From NCBI GenBank assembly GCA_900472625.1, contig UCIT01000012.1, positions 102,004 to 166,003 on the forward strand: a stretch of 64,000 bases of DNA, in the 5' to 3' direction. The position numbers and the translations under genes were made by a program. This DNA is from Hyphomicrobiales bacterium. Lineage in GTDB: Bacteria > Pseudomonadota > Alphaproteobacteria > Rhizobiales > Rhizobiaceae. Under the pieces are notes generated by a model. It was not told where the DNA came from. It saw only the letters and a list, made by a program, of their open reading frames with translations, and did no database searches. Below are positions 8,606-18,060 of this stretch, in pieces. Each line of letters opens with the position of its first letter. The stretch's first letter is position 1.

Positions 8606-9625
8606 ATGCAGCTTGGCATGGTTGGCTTGGGCCGGATGGGCAGCTACATGGTCCAGCGCTTGATGCGCGATGGCCATGAGTGCGTTGTCTATGACGCAAA
8701 GACCGAAAGCGTAAACGATCTGGTCGGCAAGGGTGCCGTCGGCAGCGGTTCGCTGGAAGAGTTCGTGTCGAAGCTTTCGCGCCCGCGCGCCATTTGGTTG
8801 ATGCTGCCGGCCGCGATCACCGACAAGGTGATTGCCCAGATCACACCGCTGCTCGATAGCGACGACATCATCATCGATGGCGGCAACTCCTACTATCACG
8901 ACGACATCCGCCGCGGCGGCGAGCTGATCGCCAAGGGCCTGCACTATGTCGACGTCGGCACCAGCGGTGGCGTGTTCGGTCTTGAGCGCGGCTATTGCCT
9001 GATGATCGGCGGCGAGAAGGCGATCGTGGAATCGCTGTCTCCGATCTTCGCATCGCTGGCACCCGGTGTCGGCGACGTCGCACCGTCGGCGCATCGCAGC
9101 CCGGCTGCCGGCAGCACCGCCGAGCACGGCTACCTGCATTGCGGCCCGCATGGCGCCGGCCACTTCGTCAAGATGGTCCACAACGGCATCGAATACGGCC
9201 TGATGGCTGCCTATGCCGAAGGCCTCAACATCCTGAAGCGCGCCAATATCGGCGCCGCCACACATGAAGTCGATGCCGAGACCGCGCCGCTGGCGCATCC
9301 CGAGCACTACCAGTACGACTTCAACCTGCAGGACGTCACGGAAGTGTGGCGCCGCGGCAGCGTCATCACCTCGTGGCTGCTCGACCTGACCTCGGACGCG
9401 CTGCATGCCGATCCGGCGCTTGGCGCCTATGCCGGTCGCGTCTCGGACTCCGGCGAAGGCCGCTGGACGATCATGGCTGCCATCGACGAGAGCGTTCCCA
9501 CGCCGGTGCTCAGCGCCGCGCTCTATGGCCGCTTCACCTCGCGCGACAACGACGAATTCGCCAACAAGGTGCTGTCGGCGATGCGCGCAGGCTTCGGCGG
9601 TCACGTCGAGAAGCCGAAAGAGTAA
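8606..9625 (+). CDS. gnd: 6-Phosphogluconate dehydrogenase (decarboxylating), short NAD-type
   Basis: Oxidises 6-phosphogluconate to ribulose 5-phosphate and CO2 in the pentose phosphate pathway. The 339 residues match the short GntZ/YqeC-type enzymes (about 300-340) rather than the 470-residue NADP enzymes, suggesting NAD preference. The dinucleotide motif GLGRMG is at residues 8-13, the substrate motif GTSGGVFG near residue 120, and the catalytic segment GAGHFVKMVHNGIEYG near residue 185. The ribosome binding site AGGAG precedes the ATG. It is monocistronic, with a palindrome upstream and a strong terminator downstream. Confidence 0.93.
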   Translation: MQLGMVGLGRMGSYMVQRLMRDGHECVVYDAKTESVNDLVGKGAVGSGSLEEFVSKLSRPRAIWLMLPAAITDKVIAQITPLLDSDDIIIDGGNSYYHDDIRRGGELIAKGLHYVDVGTSGGVFGLERGYCLMIGGEKAIVESLSPIFASLAPGVGDVAPSAHRSPAAGSTAEHGYLHCGPHGAGHFVKMVHNGIEYGLMAAYAEGLNILKRANIGAATHEVDAETAPLAHPEHYQYDFNLQDVTEVWRRGSVITSWLLDLTSDALHADPALGAYAGRVSDSGEGRWTIMAAIDESVPTPVLSAALYGRFTSRDNDEFANKVLSAMRAGFGGHVEKPKE

Positions 9626-9650
9626 ACCATTCCGCTGGAATGATCATGAA

Positions 9651-9684
9651 GCCCGCGCAGCCGCACGCTGCGCGGGCTTTTCTT
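9651..9684 (+). terminator. Rho-independent terminator after gnd
   Basis: A perfect 11-bp stem, GCCCGCGCAGC pairing with GCTGCGCGGGC, followed by TTTTCTTT. Confidence 0.9.
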
Positions 9685-9730
9685 TAGCGTACAGCCATAT
9701 ATGGTGAGCTGAATACCGGAGGGGCTGGCG

Positions 9731-11911
9731 ATGGGTCTGGGGTTTGGCGCGCGCATTCGAATGTGGTTTCTGCCGCTGGCAGCCGCCCTGATGGCGATGG
9801 CGTGGGGCGCTGCTGCGCAGACGCCGGCAGCTGCTCCAGCGGCGCAGACGTCAACAACCGCTCCAGCAGCGCAGACACCGCTAACCGCGCCGGCTGCGCA
9901 GACATTGGCGCCGCCGCCTGCCGAAGTGCGGCAGATGCTGCAGCTGATGGAAAACCCTCAGGTCAAGCAGTGGATGACAACGCAGATGCAGGCGGCACCC
10001 AGTGCGGCCGGTGACATGTCCGCCGACCAGATGTCGGTTCTGTCGAGCCTGCTTGCGCATGCGCGGGCGCATTTCAACCTTGTCTCCGATGCCGCCATGA
10101 CCCTGCCGACCGAGGTCGAAAGCGCATCTGAGATCGTCGAGCGCGATGTCAGCCCGAAAGGCTGGGCGTTCGTCACGCTCGAGCTTCTCGTGCTGTTTCT
10201 CGCCGGCCCGGTGGCCGAAATGCTGTTCCGGGTGATCGTGCCGAAGCCGCGGATCCGCAAGGCGGATGGCGAAACCGTCACCGTCGCGCATCACGCCGCC
10301 GCCAACCTCATCTACCGTCTCGTGCCGGCGCTGGTGTTCGGTGTCGCGACGCTGGTGCCGCTGGTCATCTTCAACTGGCCGCCGATCAGCCAGTCGCTGG
10401 CGATCGCAGTTGCCATCGCGCTGATCGTGGCGCGCTTCACCATCTCGTTCGGCCGGTTGCTCGTGGCGCTGGTGACGCTGCCAAGAATCGGCGGGGAGCG
10501 CGACGTGTCGCGCGCGACGGCGCTGTTCTGGTTCCGCCGGACCTCGGTTTTCGTCATCTACTTCGTATTCGGCTGGGTGCTGATCCAGCTCATGCTGCCG
10601 CTCGGCTTTTCCGGCGGCTCGCGCTACCTCGTCGGCTATACGCTCGGTCTCGGGCTGCTGGCGATCGCCACCGAGGCCGTCTGGTCGCGGCCAATCGAGG
10701 ATGGTCGGAAAAGCACGACGGCGTCGTGGCTGCTGACGATTTATTTCGTGGCGCTGTGGCTGCTGTGGGTGGCCGGGTTCAACCTGATCCTTTGGGTCGG
10801 CATTTATCTGGTGCTCCTGCCGCGGACGCTCAGGGTTGCCACGCTTGCGGTGCGGGCGCTGCATCAGGCGGAGGCGGGGTTTCTCGCCAAGCGCCGGATC
10901 GCCACCGTTCTGCTCGATCGTGGCGTGCGGGCGGTGATCATCACCATCGCGGCCGTTTGGCTCGGCCGCATTCTCGGATTCGCCGCCGACCGGATGGCGG
11001 CGGGAGATACGATGGTCGACCGGATCGTGCGCGGCTCGATCGGCGGTATCGTCATTCTGCTGGCTGCGGATCTGCTCTGGCATCTGGCGCGTGCCTATAT
11101 CAACGGACGTCTGGAGGATTCGCCGCTCGATAGTGCCGGCAGCGACGAGGAGAGGGCACGGCGCGCACGGCTGCAGACGCTGCTGCCGATCTTCCGCAAC
11201 ATCCTGGCGGTGGTCATTGCCGTGATTGCGGTGCTCATGGTGTTGTCCGGTCTCGGGGTGGAGATCGGGCCGCTGATTGCCGGCGCCGGCGTGGTCGGCG
11301 TTGCCGTCGGCTTCGGGGCGCAGACGATCGTCAAGGACGTCATCAGCGGCATGTTCTATCTGTGGGACGATGCCTTCCGGGTCGGCGAATACATCGAAAG
11401 CGGCAGCCACAAGGGCGTCGTCGAGGCGTTCAGCCTGCGGTCGGTGCGGCTGCGGCATCATCGCGGACCACTCACCACCGTGCCTTTCGGTGAACTCGGT
11501 GCGGTGAAGAACCTCAACCGCGACTGGACGATCGACAAGATCACGCTGAACGTCACCTACGACACCGATCTGGTGCTCGCCAAGAAGGTGGTCAAGCAGA
11601 TCGGCCAGCAGCTGCTCGACAATCCAGACTACGCGCCACATATCATCGAGACGCTGAAGATGAAGGGCGTCGAGCAGTTCGGCGAATTCGCCATCGTCAT
11701 CCGGCTGGCGATGATGACCAAGCCCGGTGAGCAGTTCGTGATCCGCCGCAACGCGCTGGCGATGATCCGCACCGCCTTCAAGGAAAACGGCATCGAGTTC
11801 GCCGTGCCGACGCTGCAGGTTTCCAGCGAGACGCATAACGCCGATGCGGGTGCTGCCGCGGCACGCTACGCCGCTCAGAAGCACGGCTCGGGTGCGGAAC
11901 CGGAGGTATAG
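9731..11911 (+). CDS. Large mechanosensitive channel, MscS family
   Basis: Inner-membrane channel of 726 residues that would release solutes on hypo-osmotic shock. It has a signal peptide (residues 1-30), a low-complexity Ala-Gln-Thr repeat of APAAQT units (about 32-58), a periplasmic helical domain, then roughly ten hydrophobic segments. The MscS core begins near residue 515 with the pore-lining Gly/Ala-rich helix (GVVGVAVGFGAQ), continues as VKDVISGMFYLWDDAFRVGEYIE, and ends in a cytoplasmic beta and alpha/beta vestibule. The ribosome binding site GGAGGGG precedes the ATG. It resembles YbiO/YjeP-type long paralogues more than short MscS. Confidence 0.88.
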   Translation: MGLGFGARIRMWFLPLAAALMAMAWGAAAQTPAAAPAAQTSTTAPAAQTPLTAPAAQTLAPPPAEVRQMLQLMENPQVKQWMTTQMQAAPSAAGDMSADQMSVLSSLLAHARAHFNLVSDAAMTLPTEVESASEIVERDVSPKGWAFVTLELLVLFLAGPVAEMLFRVIVPKPRIRKADGETVTVAHHAAANLIYRLVPALVFGVATLVPLVIFNWPPISQSLAIAVAIALIVARFTISFGRLLVALVTLPRIGGERDVSRATALFWFRRTSVFVIYFVFGWVLIQLMLPLGFSGGSRYLVGYTLGLGLLAIATEAVWSRPIEDGRKSTTASWLLTIYFVALWLLWVAGFNLILWVGIYLVLLPRTLRVATLAVRALHQAEAGFLAKRRIATVLLDRGVRAVIITIAAVWLGRILGFAADRMAAGDTMVDRIVRGSIGGIVILLAADLLWHLARAYINGRLEDSPLDSAGSDEERARRARLQTLLPIFRNILAVVIAVIAVLMVLSGLGVEIGPLIAGAGVVGVAVGFGAQTIVKDVISGMFYLWDDAFRVGEYIESGSHKGVVEAFSLRSVRLRHHRGPLTTVPFGELGAVKNLNRDWTIDKITLNVTYDTDLVLAKKVVKQIGQQLLDNPDYAPHIIETLKMKGVEQFGEFAIVIRLAMMTKPGEQFVIRRNALAMIRTAFKENGIEFAVPTLQVSSETHNADAGAAAARYAAQKHGSGAEPEV

Positions 11912-12157
11912 GGAGCAGGCAAAGCGCTCGCTTGGGTGCCGGCCGGCGGTTCATCGTCGACGTTACTAAAATGCAATGCGCAAAGCTTGGCCGATGCGCC
12001 AAAAATGCCCCAATTGAAGAAGAAGCAGGCGACGATAAGCGGCGCTGGGGTAGCGTTGACATGTATTCGCGGGCTTGCGTCCAAGAACTTACATGCTGGT
12101 TATGTTAGATGTTCAAAACATGATTCCCGCTGATATGTAGGTTCACGACGGTAAACG

Positions 12158-14761
12158 ATGTCGAAGCAGGCCGATTTGGATGAGATTGAAGTAACGGAAG
12201 AATCTGCCCTTCGCGGATTTTTCAGGCGATACCGTAACCATCTTGCAGCAGCGGCAACGCTTGCCGTGTTCTGCATGGTCGGGTTCGCCATCGAGCAACT
12301 GACCACCGAGGTACGCTACGACGACGTGGTGCAGGCGCTTGCCGATACCAAGGTCAGCTCGATCCTGCTGGCGCTGTTCTTCACGGCGTTGAGCTTCCTG
12401 GCGTTGGTGTTCTACGACGTCAACGCCATCGACTATGTCGGCAAGAAGCTGCCGTTCCCGCAGGTGGCGTTGACCGCGTTCGCCGCCTATGCCGTCGGCA
12501 ACACTGCCGGGTTCGGTGCACTCAGCGGCGGCGCGATCCGTTACCGCGCCTATTCCAGGCTCGGCCTGACGCCTGAGGACATCGGGCGTGTCATCGCATT
12601 CGTCACCATCGCTTTCGGGCTCGGGCTGGCGGGCGTCGGCTCGATCGCGCTCCTGGCGATCGCCGATGAAATCGCGCCGCTGATCAATGTCAGCAGCTGG
12701 GTGCTGCGGTTGGTCGGTGGTTCCATCGTGCTGGTGCTGGCGGCCGGCGTCGTGCTAGGCCGCGGCGGTCGGTCGGTCAGCATCGGCCGCTTCTCGCTGC
12801 GGCTGCCGGATTCCGCCACCTGGTCGCGCCAGTTCCTGGTCGCCGCCTTCGATATCGCCGCATCAGCGACGGTGCTCTACGTGCTCCTGCCGCAGACGGC
12901 GATCAGCTGGCCGGTGTTTCTCGCCGTCTACGCGATTGCCGTCGGTCTCGGCGTGCTCAGCCACGTGCCGGCCGGCCTCGGCGTGTTCGAGACCGTGATC
13001 ATCGCGGCGCTGGGCAGTGCGGTGAACATCGACGCGGTGCTCGGCTCGCTGGTGCTCTACCGGCTGATCTACCATGTCGTGCCGCTGCTGCTGGCGGTTC
13101 TGGCGGTCTCGGCAACCGAGTTGCGACGCTTCGCCGATCATCCCGTCGCCTCCGGCTTTCGCCGCATCGGCATCCGCCTGATGCCGCAGCTGCTGTCGAC
13201 TTTGGCACTGCTGCTTGGCGTCATGCTGATCTTCTCAAGCGTCACGCCGACGCCGGATTCCAATCTCGAATTCCTCTCGAACTATCTGCCTCTGCCGATC
13301 GTCGAGGGTGCGCACTTCCTGTCCAGCCTTGCCGGGCTGGCGCTGGTGGTGGCCGCACGCGGTCTCGGCCAGCGGCTCGACGGCGCCTGGTGGATTTCGA
13401 TCTTTTCGGCCGCGGCCGCGCTGACGCTGTCGCTGCTGAAGGCGGTGGCGCTGGTCGAGGCCAGCTTCCTCGGCTTCCTGATCTTCGGTCTGTTCGTCAG
13501 CCGCCGCCTGTTCCGTCGCCGCGCCTCGCTGCTCAACCAAACGCTGACAGCCTCGTGGCTGACGGCGATTGCGGTTGTCTGCGTCGGCGCCATCGTCATC
13601 CTGCTGTTCGTCTATCGCGACGTCGATTACAGCAACGAACTCTGGTGGCAGTTCGAATTTGCCGACGAGGCGCCGCGCGGGCTGCGCGCCGTGCTCGGCA
13701 TTACCATCATCTCGACGGCCATCGCCATCTTCAGCCTGCTGCGGCCGGCCACCGGCAAGCCCGAGCCGGTGACCGAGGATGCGCTCGAGCGGGCGGTCGG
13801 CATCGTCGACAAGCAGCGTTATGCCGACGCCAATCTGGTGCGCATGGGCGACAAGAGCGTGATGTTCTCCGAGAAGGGCGATGCCTTCATCATGTATGGA
13901 CGGCAGGGACGGTCCTGGATCGCGTTGTTCGATCCGGTCGGCGAGCGCAGCGCCATGCCGGAACTGGTCTGGCGTTTCGTCGAGACCGCGCGCGCGGCAG
14001 GCTGCCGTGCCGTGTTCTACCAGATCTCGCCGGCGCTGCTGTCGCATTGCGCCGACGCCGGGCTCAGGGCCTTCAAGCTCGGTGAGTTGGCGGTTTCCGA
14101 TCTCTCGACCTTCGAGATGAAGGGCGGCAAATGGGCCAACCTGCGCCAGACCGCAAGCCGCGCCCAGCGCGACGGGCTGGAATTCGAGGTGATCGCGCCG
14201 GAGAACGTGCCTGGCGTGATGGCGGAGCTTGCCGCCGTTTCCAACGCCTGGCTGGCCGATCACAATGCCAAGGAGAAAGGTTTCTCGCTCGGCGCCTTCG
14301 AGACTGACTATATCGAGGCGCAGCCGGTCGGCATCCTCAAGCTCGGCGGCAAGATCGTCGCCTTCGCCAATATCCTGATCACCGGCGCCAAGGACGAGGG
14401 GACGATCGACCTGATGCGCTTCTCGCCGGATGCGCCGAAGGGTTCGATGGACTTCCTGTTCGTGCAGATCATGGAGTATCTGCGCAACGAGGGCTTCTCG
14501 CACTTCAACCTCGGCATGGCGCCGCTTTCGGGCATGTCGAAGCGCGAGGCAGCGCCGGTCTGGGACCGGATCGGCAGCACCGTGTTCGAGCACGGCGAGC
14601 GCTTCTACAACTTCAAGGGCCTGAGGGCCTTCAAATCCAAGTTTCATCCCCAGTGGCATCCGCGCTATCTTGCGGTGTCGGGGGGAGGCAATCCGATGAT
14701 CGCTCTGATGGACGCTACGCTCCTGATCGGCGGCGGATTGAAAGGGGTCGTGAGGAAATGA
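12158..14761 (+). CDS. mprF: Bifunctional aminoacyl-phosphatidylglycerol synthase/flippase MprF (LpiA)
   Basis: Inner-membrane protein of 867 residues that transfers lysine (or alanine) from aminoacyl-tRNA to phosphatidylglycerol and flips the product, lowering surface negative charge. Residues about 25-530 hold some 14 membrane helices (flippase region, with GNTAGFGALSGGAIRYR early on). Residues about 540-850 form the cytosolic DUF2156 GNAT-like synthase domain (GRQGRSWIALFDPVG; FSLGAFETDY; FNLGMAPLSGM). In Rhizobium tropici the homologue lpiA is acid-induced and sits before atvA, as here. Its TGA overlaps the acvB start region, so the two are translationally coupled. Confidence 0.95.
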   Translation: MSKQADLDEIEVTEESALRGFFRRYRNHLAAAATLAVFCMVGFAIEQLTTEVRYDDVVQALADTKVSSILLALFFTALSFLALVFYDVNAIDYVGKKLPFPQVALTAFAAYAVGNTAGFGALSGGAIRYRAYSRLGLTPEDIGRVIAFVTIAFGLGLAGVGSIALLAIADEIAPLINVSSWVLRLVGGSIVLVLAAGVVLGRGGRSVSIGRFSLRLPDSATWSRQFLVAAFDIAASATVLYVLLPQTAISWPVFLAVYAIAVGLGVLSHVPAGLGVFETVIIAALGSAVNIDAVLGSLVLYRLIYHVVPLLLAVLAVSATELRRFADHPVASGFRRIGIRLMPQLLSTLALLLGVMLIFSSVTPTPDSNLEFLSNYLPLPIVEGAHFLSSLAGLALVVAARGLGQRLDGAWWISIFSAAAALTLSLLKAVALVEASFLGFLIFGLFVSRRLFRRRASLLNQTLTASWLTAIAVVCVGAIVILLFVYRDVDYSNELWWQFEFADEAPRGLRAVLGITIISTAIAIFSLLRPATGKPEPVTEDALERAVGIVDKQRYADANLVRMGDKSVMFSEKGDAFIMYGRQGRSWIALFDPVGERSAMPELVWRFVETARAAGCRAVFYQISPALLSHCADAGLRAFKLGELAVSDLSTFEMKGGKWANLRQTASRAQRDGLEFEVIAPENVPGVMAELAAVSNAWLADHNAKEKGFSLGAFETDYIEAQPVGILKLGGKIVAFANILITGAKDEGTIDLMRFSPDAPKGSMDFLFVQIMEYLRNEGFSHFNLGMAPLSGMSKREAAPVWDRIGSTVFEHGERFYNFKGLRAFKSKFHPQWHPRYLAVSGGGNPMIALMDATLLIGGGLKGVVRK

Positions 14762-16140
14762 TGAAAAGATACCTTCTTGCCGCCGCCTGCGCGCTGTCGC
14801 TGGCCGTTCCCGCCGCAAGGGCTGCCGACGAGACGACGCAGACCTTCGAGACCGGGCTGATCCCGTCGCCACATATCTTCCTGCCACAGGGCGACGTGAA
14901 GGGCGCGGTGATGCTGATCTCCGAAGCGGCCGGCTGGGGCGACAACGAAAAGACGGAGGCCGACAAGCTGGTCGCCGAGGGGAGCGTCGTCATCGGCGTC
15001 GATTTCCCGTCCTATATCGACGCGCTCCGGAAATACGACGTCAGCGACAATGACGGCTGCATCTATCTGGTTTCCGATATCGAGTCTCTCAGCCAGCAGG
15101 TGCAGCGTGCCGCCGGCAACAGCCCCTACCATCTGCCCATCATTGCCGGCGTCGGCGAGGGCGGGGCGCTGGCGCTGGCGATCGCCGCGCAGACGCCCGA
15201 TGCCACCATCGGCCAGACGCTGGCGATCGACCCGCTGGCCGGCATTCCGCTGACGCAGCAGCTCTGCACCCCGGCCAAGAAGCAGACCGTCGGTGACCGG
15301 ATGATCTATGGCCTCAGCAACATCGCGCTGCCGGACCCCATCATCGCTGCCTTCACGTCGGCGGCCGACAAGGACGGGCGGGCGCATGTCGAAGCGCTGA
15401 AGAAGGCGCATCCCGATATCGATATCCGCGATTCCGAGGACGATGCGCAGACGACGCTCAGCGACACGCTGGACGATCTGATCGCCGCATCCGGAAGCGC
15501 CGACAATCCGCTCGGCCTGCCGCTGACCATTCTCGACGCCAAGCCTGCCTTCGACACGATGGCGGTGATCTATTCCGGCGACGGCGGCTGGCGCGACATC
15601 GACAAGGAGGTCGGCGCATCGCTGCAGAAGCAGGGCATCCCGGTCGTCGGGATCGATTCACTCCATTATTTCTGGTCGGAACGCAAGCCACAGGAAACCG
15701 CCGACGACCTCGGCAAGATCATCGAGCTCTACCGCAAGCAGTGGCAGGTCAAGCACGTGCTGCTGGTCGGCTATTCCTTCGGCGCCGACGTGGTGCCGGC
15801 CGCCTTTTCGCGGTTGAAGCCGGGCCCTAAGGCGGCCGTTGCGCAGATTTCGCTGCTGTCGCTGTCGCATGAGGTGGACTACCAGATCTCGGTGATGGGG
15901 TGGCTCGGCGCCAAGACGGAAGGTGCCGGCGGCGACCCGGTCAACGATCTGAAGACGGTCGATCCGAAGATCGTCCAGTGCGTCTACGGCAAGGAAGACG
16001 ACGACGAAGTCGCTTGCCCGGATCTGAAGGCCAGCGGCGTCGATGTCATCGCGCTGGCCGGCGACCATCACTTCGACGAGAACTACGCGCTGCTCAGCAA
16101 GACGATCATCGACGGGTTGAAGGCGCGGCTGCAGGATTAA
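14761..16140 (+). CDS. acvB: AcvB/VirJ family periplasmic lipid hydrolase (AtvA)
   Basis: Periplasmic protein of 459 residues with a signal peptide (cleavage after ARA near residue 20) and two alpha/beta-hydrolase-like VirJ halves. The first half holds GVGEGGALA and the second GYSFGAD, a GxSxG nucleophile motif near residue 340, with a His in AGDHHFDEN near the C-terminus. Agrobacterium AcvB hydrolyses lysyl-phosphatidylglycerol, so this gene opposes mprF and keeps lipid levels balanced. Tandem ATGs at 14758 and 14761 overlap the mprF stop; I prefer the second because GAGG is 5 bases upstream. Its stop overlaps the convergent DinB gene stop within TTAA. Confidence 0.92.
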   Translation: MKRYLLAAACALSLAVPAARAADETTQTFETGLIPSPHIFLPQGDVKGAVMLISEAAGWGDNEKTEADKLVAEGSVVIGVDFPSYIDALRKYDVSDNDGCIYLVSDIESLSQQVQRAAGNSPYHLPIIAGVGEGGALALAIAAQTPDATIGQTLAIDPLAGIPLTQQLCTPAKKQTVGDRMIYGLSNIALPDPIIAAFTSAADKDGRAHVEALKKAHPDIDIRDSEDDAQTTLSDTLDDLIAASGSADNPLGLPLTILDAKPAFDTMAVIYSGDGGWRDIDKEVGASLQKQGIPVVGIDSLHYFWSERKPQETADDLGKIIELYRKQWQVKHVLLVGYSFGADVVPAAFSRLKPGPKAAVAQISLLSLSHEVDYQISVMGWLGAKTEGAGGDPVNDLKTVDPKIVQCVYGKEDDDEVACPDLKASGVDVIALAGDHHFDENYALLSKTIIDGLKARLQD

Positions 16141-16700
16141 CGCATGAGCTTTTCTTCGCTCCAGCCGAGGGCGGCGATGTCGGCGCCCCGGAAGCGTGCG
16201 TCGTCGGCGACGATGAACTCGTCGAGTTGCGGCGGCTTGATGCTTGTGCCCGCCAGCATGGCATGGACCTGACCGCGGTGATGCGTCTGATGCTGGAAGA
16301 GGTGGCCAAGCACGTCTTCCATGCGTTCCCGCTGAATGCGATCTACGCGATGGATCTCGACCGTTCCGGCAAGCATCTCCGGCGATAGCGCTTCGGCGAG
16401 CGTTGCCAGCCTCGCGTCGACCGTCTTCTGCGCGGTGGCAAGCGTTGCGATATCGGGGCAGGGCTCCTCTACCTCCCAAGCCTTCGGCCCCAGCGACCCG
16501 CCCTCCAGCGCATCGACGTAGAACCAGTCGACCGTCAAGATGTGATTGAGCGTTGCCTTGATCGACGGGAAGAAGCTGACGCGCGGCGCATCGAATTCGC
16601 CCGGCTGCAGCAGCGCGCATGATGCGTGCAGGCGGTGATTGGCGAGCGCGTTATTATAGGCCAGCTTGCGAAAGGACCGGCAGGGATCGAACGTCGTCAC
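16137..16700 (-). CDS. DinB family protein
   Basis: 187-residue four-helix-bundle protein of the DinB/YfiT superfamily. The expected metal-binding histidines are visible: one in the helix TLNHIL near residue 52, and a pair in HQTHHRGQVH near residues 138-146. Family members include damage-inducible proteins and thiol-dependent transferases (mycothiol or bacillithiol S-transferases); rhizobia lack those thiols, so the activity here is unclear. It lies downstream of ruvB and a DUF2945 gene on the same strand, and its stop overlaps the convergent acvB stop by 3 bases. Confidence 0.85.
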   Translation of the reverse strand: MTTFDPCRSFRKLAYNNALANHRLHASCALLQPGEFDAPRVSFFPSIKATLNHILTVDWFYVDALEGGSLGPKAWEVEEPCPDIATLATAQKTVDARLATLAEALSPEMLAGTVEIHRVDRIQRERMEDVLGHLFQHQTHHRGQVHAMLAGTSIKPPQLDEFIVADDARFRGADIAALGWSEEKLMR

Positions 16701-16753
16701 GGCATATCCTCTTCGTTGCTGCGGCTGGATCGTGACGGGGCGGGGCGACGTGG

Positions 16754-16972
16754 TCAGCGGGATTTCGTCAGCTCGGAATGACTCTTCAGCACCTTGCCGC
16801 CGTCCTGCTGTTCGATCAGATAGGCCGGTTCTTCTTTGCTTGCCTTCCGCTTGATCACTGCACCCTCGATCGTACGTTCAACGTCGTCGGTGAAACTCTG
16901 CTTGATCTGGCCGGTCCCTGTCCCTTTGCCCCACTTCCATTCGACGCTCGTGCCGGTGCGGTACTTCTGCAT
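16754..16972 (-). CDS. DUF2945 (HVA1/TUDOR-like) small protein
   Basis: 72 residues, basic, matching the DUF2945 pattern: YRTGTSVEWKWGKGTGTG at the start, then a KRKASKEEPAYLI segment and DGGKVLKSHSEL near the end. The domain is a small SH3/Tudor-like barrel of unknown function. The start is the ATG at 16972 with AAGGGAG upstream; an in-frame upstream ATG at 16996 has no ribosome binding site. It follows ruvB by 47 bp on the same strand and may be the distal part of that transcript. Confidence 0.8.
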   Translation of the reverse strand: MQKYRTGTSVEWKWGKGTGTGQIKQSFTDDVERTIEGAVIKRKASKEEPAYLIEQQDGGKVLKSHSELTKSR

Positions 16973-17019
16973 GACGATCTCCCTTCGTAGTGCCAATGCG
17001 CGAAGCGGGGCGCGGTTCC

Positions 17020-18060
17020 CTAATCGTCCTGCTGGAACAGGCGGAACTGTGCTGCTTCCAGATCCTTCGGCGGTTGCATGCCGAGATGCTTCCAGGCGGT
17101 TGCGGTCAGCACGCGGCCGCGCGGCGTGCGCTGGATGAAGCCCTGCTGGATCATGTAGGGCTCGATGATGTCCTCGATTGCATCGCGCGGCTCCGATAGG
17201 CCGGCGGCGATGGTTTCGATCCCGACCGGGCCGCCGCCGAAATTGACGGCGATCATGTTGAGGTAGCGTTTGTCGAGCTGGTCGAGGCCTAGATTATCGA
17301 CCAGCAGGCGGGTCAGCGCCTCGTCGGCGATCTCGCGGGTAACGGCCTCGGCCCGGGCGACCTCGGCGAAATCGCGTACCCGGCGCAGCAGGCGGCCGGC
17401 GATGCGCGGGGTTCCGCGGGCGCGCCTGGCGATCTCGCGCGCGCCTTCGTCGGTCATCGGCAGGTTCATCAGCCGGGCGCCGCGGCGCACGATCAGCTCC
17501 AGCTCCTCGACGGTGTAGAAGGAGAGGCGGACGGGGATGCCGAAGCGGTCGCGCAGCGGCGTGGTCAGGAGGCCTAGGCGGGTGGTGGCGGCGACCAGGG
17601 TGAATTTCGACAGGTCGATCTTCACTGAGCGGGCGGCCGGGCCTTCGCCGATGATGAGGTCGAGCTGGAAGTCTTCCATCGCGGGATAGAGGATTTCCTC
17701 GACGGCCGGGCTCAGGCGGTGGATTTCGTCGATGAAGAGCACGTCGCGCTCTTCGAGATTGGTCAGGAGGGCGGCCAGATCACCCGCCTTGGCGATGACG
17801 GGGCCTGATGTCGAGCGGAAGTTGACGCCGAGTTCCTTGGCCATGATCTGCGCGAGCGTGGTCTTGCCAAGGCCGGGCGGGCCGACGAAGAGCACGTGAT
17901 CCAGCGCCTCGCCACGGTTCTTGGCCGCCTCGATGAAGATCTTCAGGTTGGCACGGGCTTCCGCCTGGCCGGTGAACTCGTCCAGCGACTGCGGCCGCAG
18001 CGTCGCGTCGTAGTCCTCGCCACGCTTTTCCGGGGTGATCAGGCGGGCGGGATCTGTCAT
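17020..18060 (-). CDS. ruvB: Holliday junction branch migration ATPase RuvB
   Basis: Hexameric AAA+ motor that, with RuvA, drives branch migration of Holliday junctions. The 346 residues are full length. Walker [12 protein letters not shown] is near residue 60, Walker [10 protein letters not shown] near residue 110, the sensor/arginine-finger segment [16 protein letters not shown] near residue 160, and a C-terminal winged helix contains [11 protein letters not shown]. Its ATG overlaps the stop codon of a VapC-type toxin gene in ATGA, so ruvB translation is probably coupled to the toxin gene. In related genomes ruvB normally follows ruvA directly. Confidence 0.97.
   Translation of the reverse strand: MTDPARLITPEKRGEDYDATLRPQSLDEFTGQAEARANLKIFIEAAKNRGEALDHVLFVGPPGLGKTTLAQIMAKELGVNFRSTSGPVIAKAGDLAALLTNLEERDVLFIDEIHRLSPAVEEILYPAMEDFQLDLIIGEGPAARSVKIDLSKFTLVAATTRLGLLTTPLRDRFGIPVRLSFYTVEELELIVRRGARLMNLPMTDEGAREIARRARGTPRIAGRLLRRVRDFAEVARAEAVTREIADEALTRLLVDNLGLDQLDKRYLNMIAVNFGGGPVGIETIAAGLSEPRDAIEDIIEPYMIQQGFIQRTPRGRVLTATAWKHLGMQPPKDLEAAQFRLFQQDD

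Noticed and set aside
9881..11884. 667-codon minus-strand frame opposite the MscS channel gene
   Set aside because: Translation is rich in Arg, His, Asp and Gln with no hydrophobic pattern, as expected of an antisense shadow.
11936..12133. 65-codon frame upstream of mprF
   Set aside because: No ribosome binding site, no hydrophobic or helical pattern, and it occupies the likely mprF promoter region.
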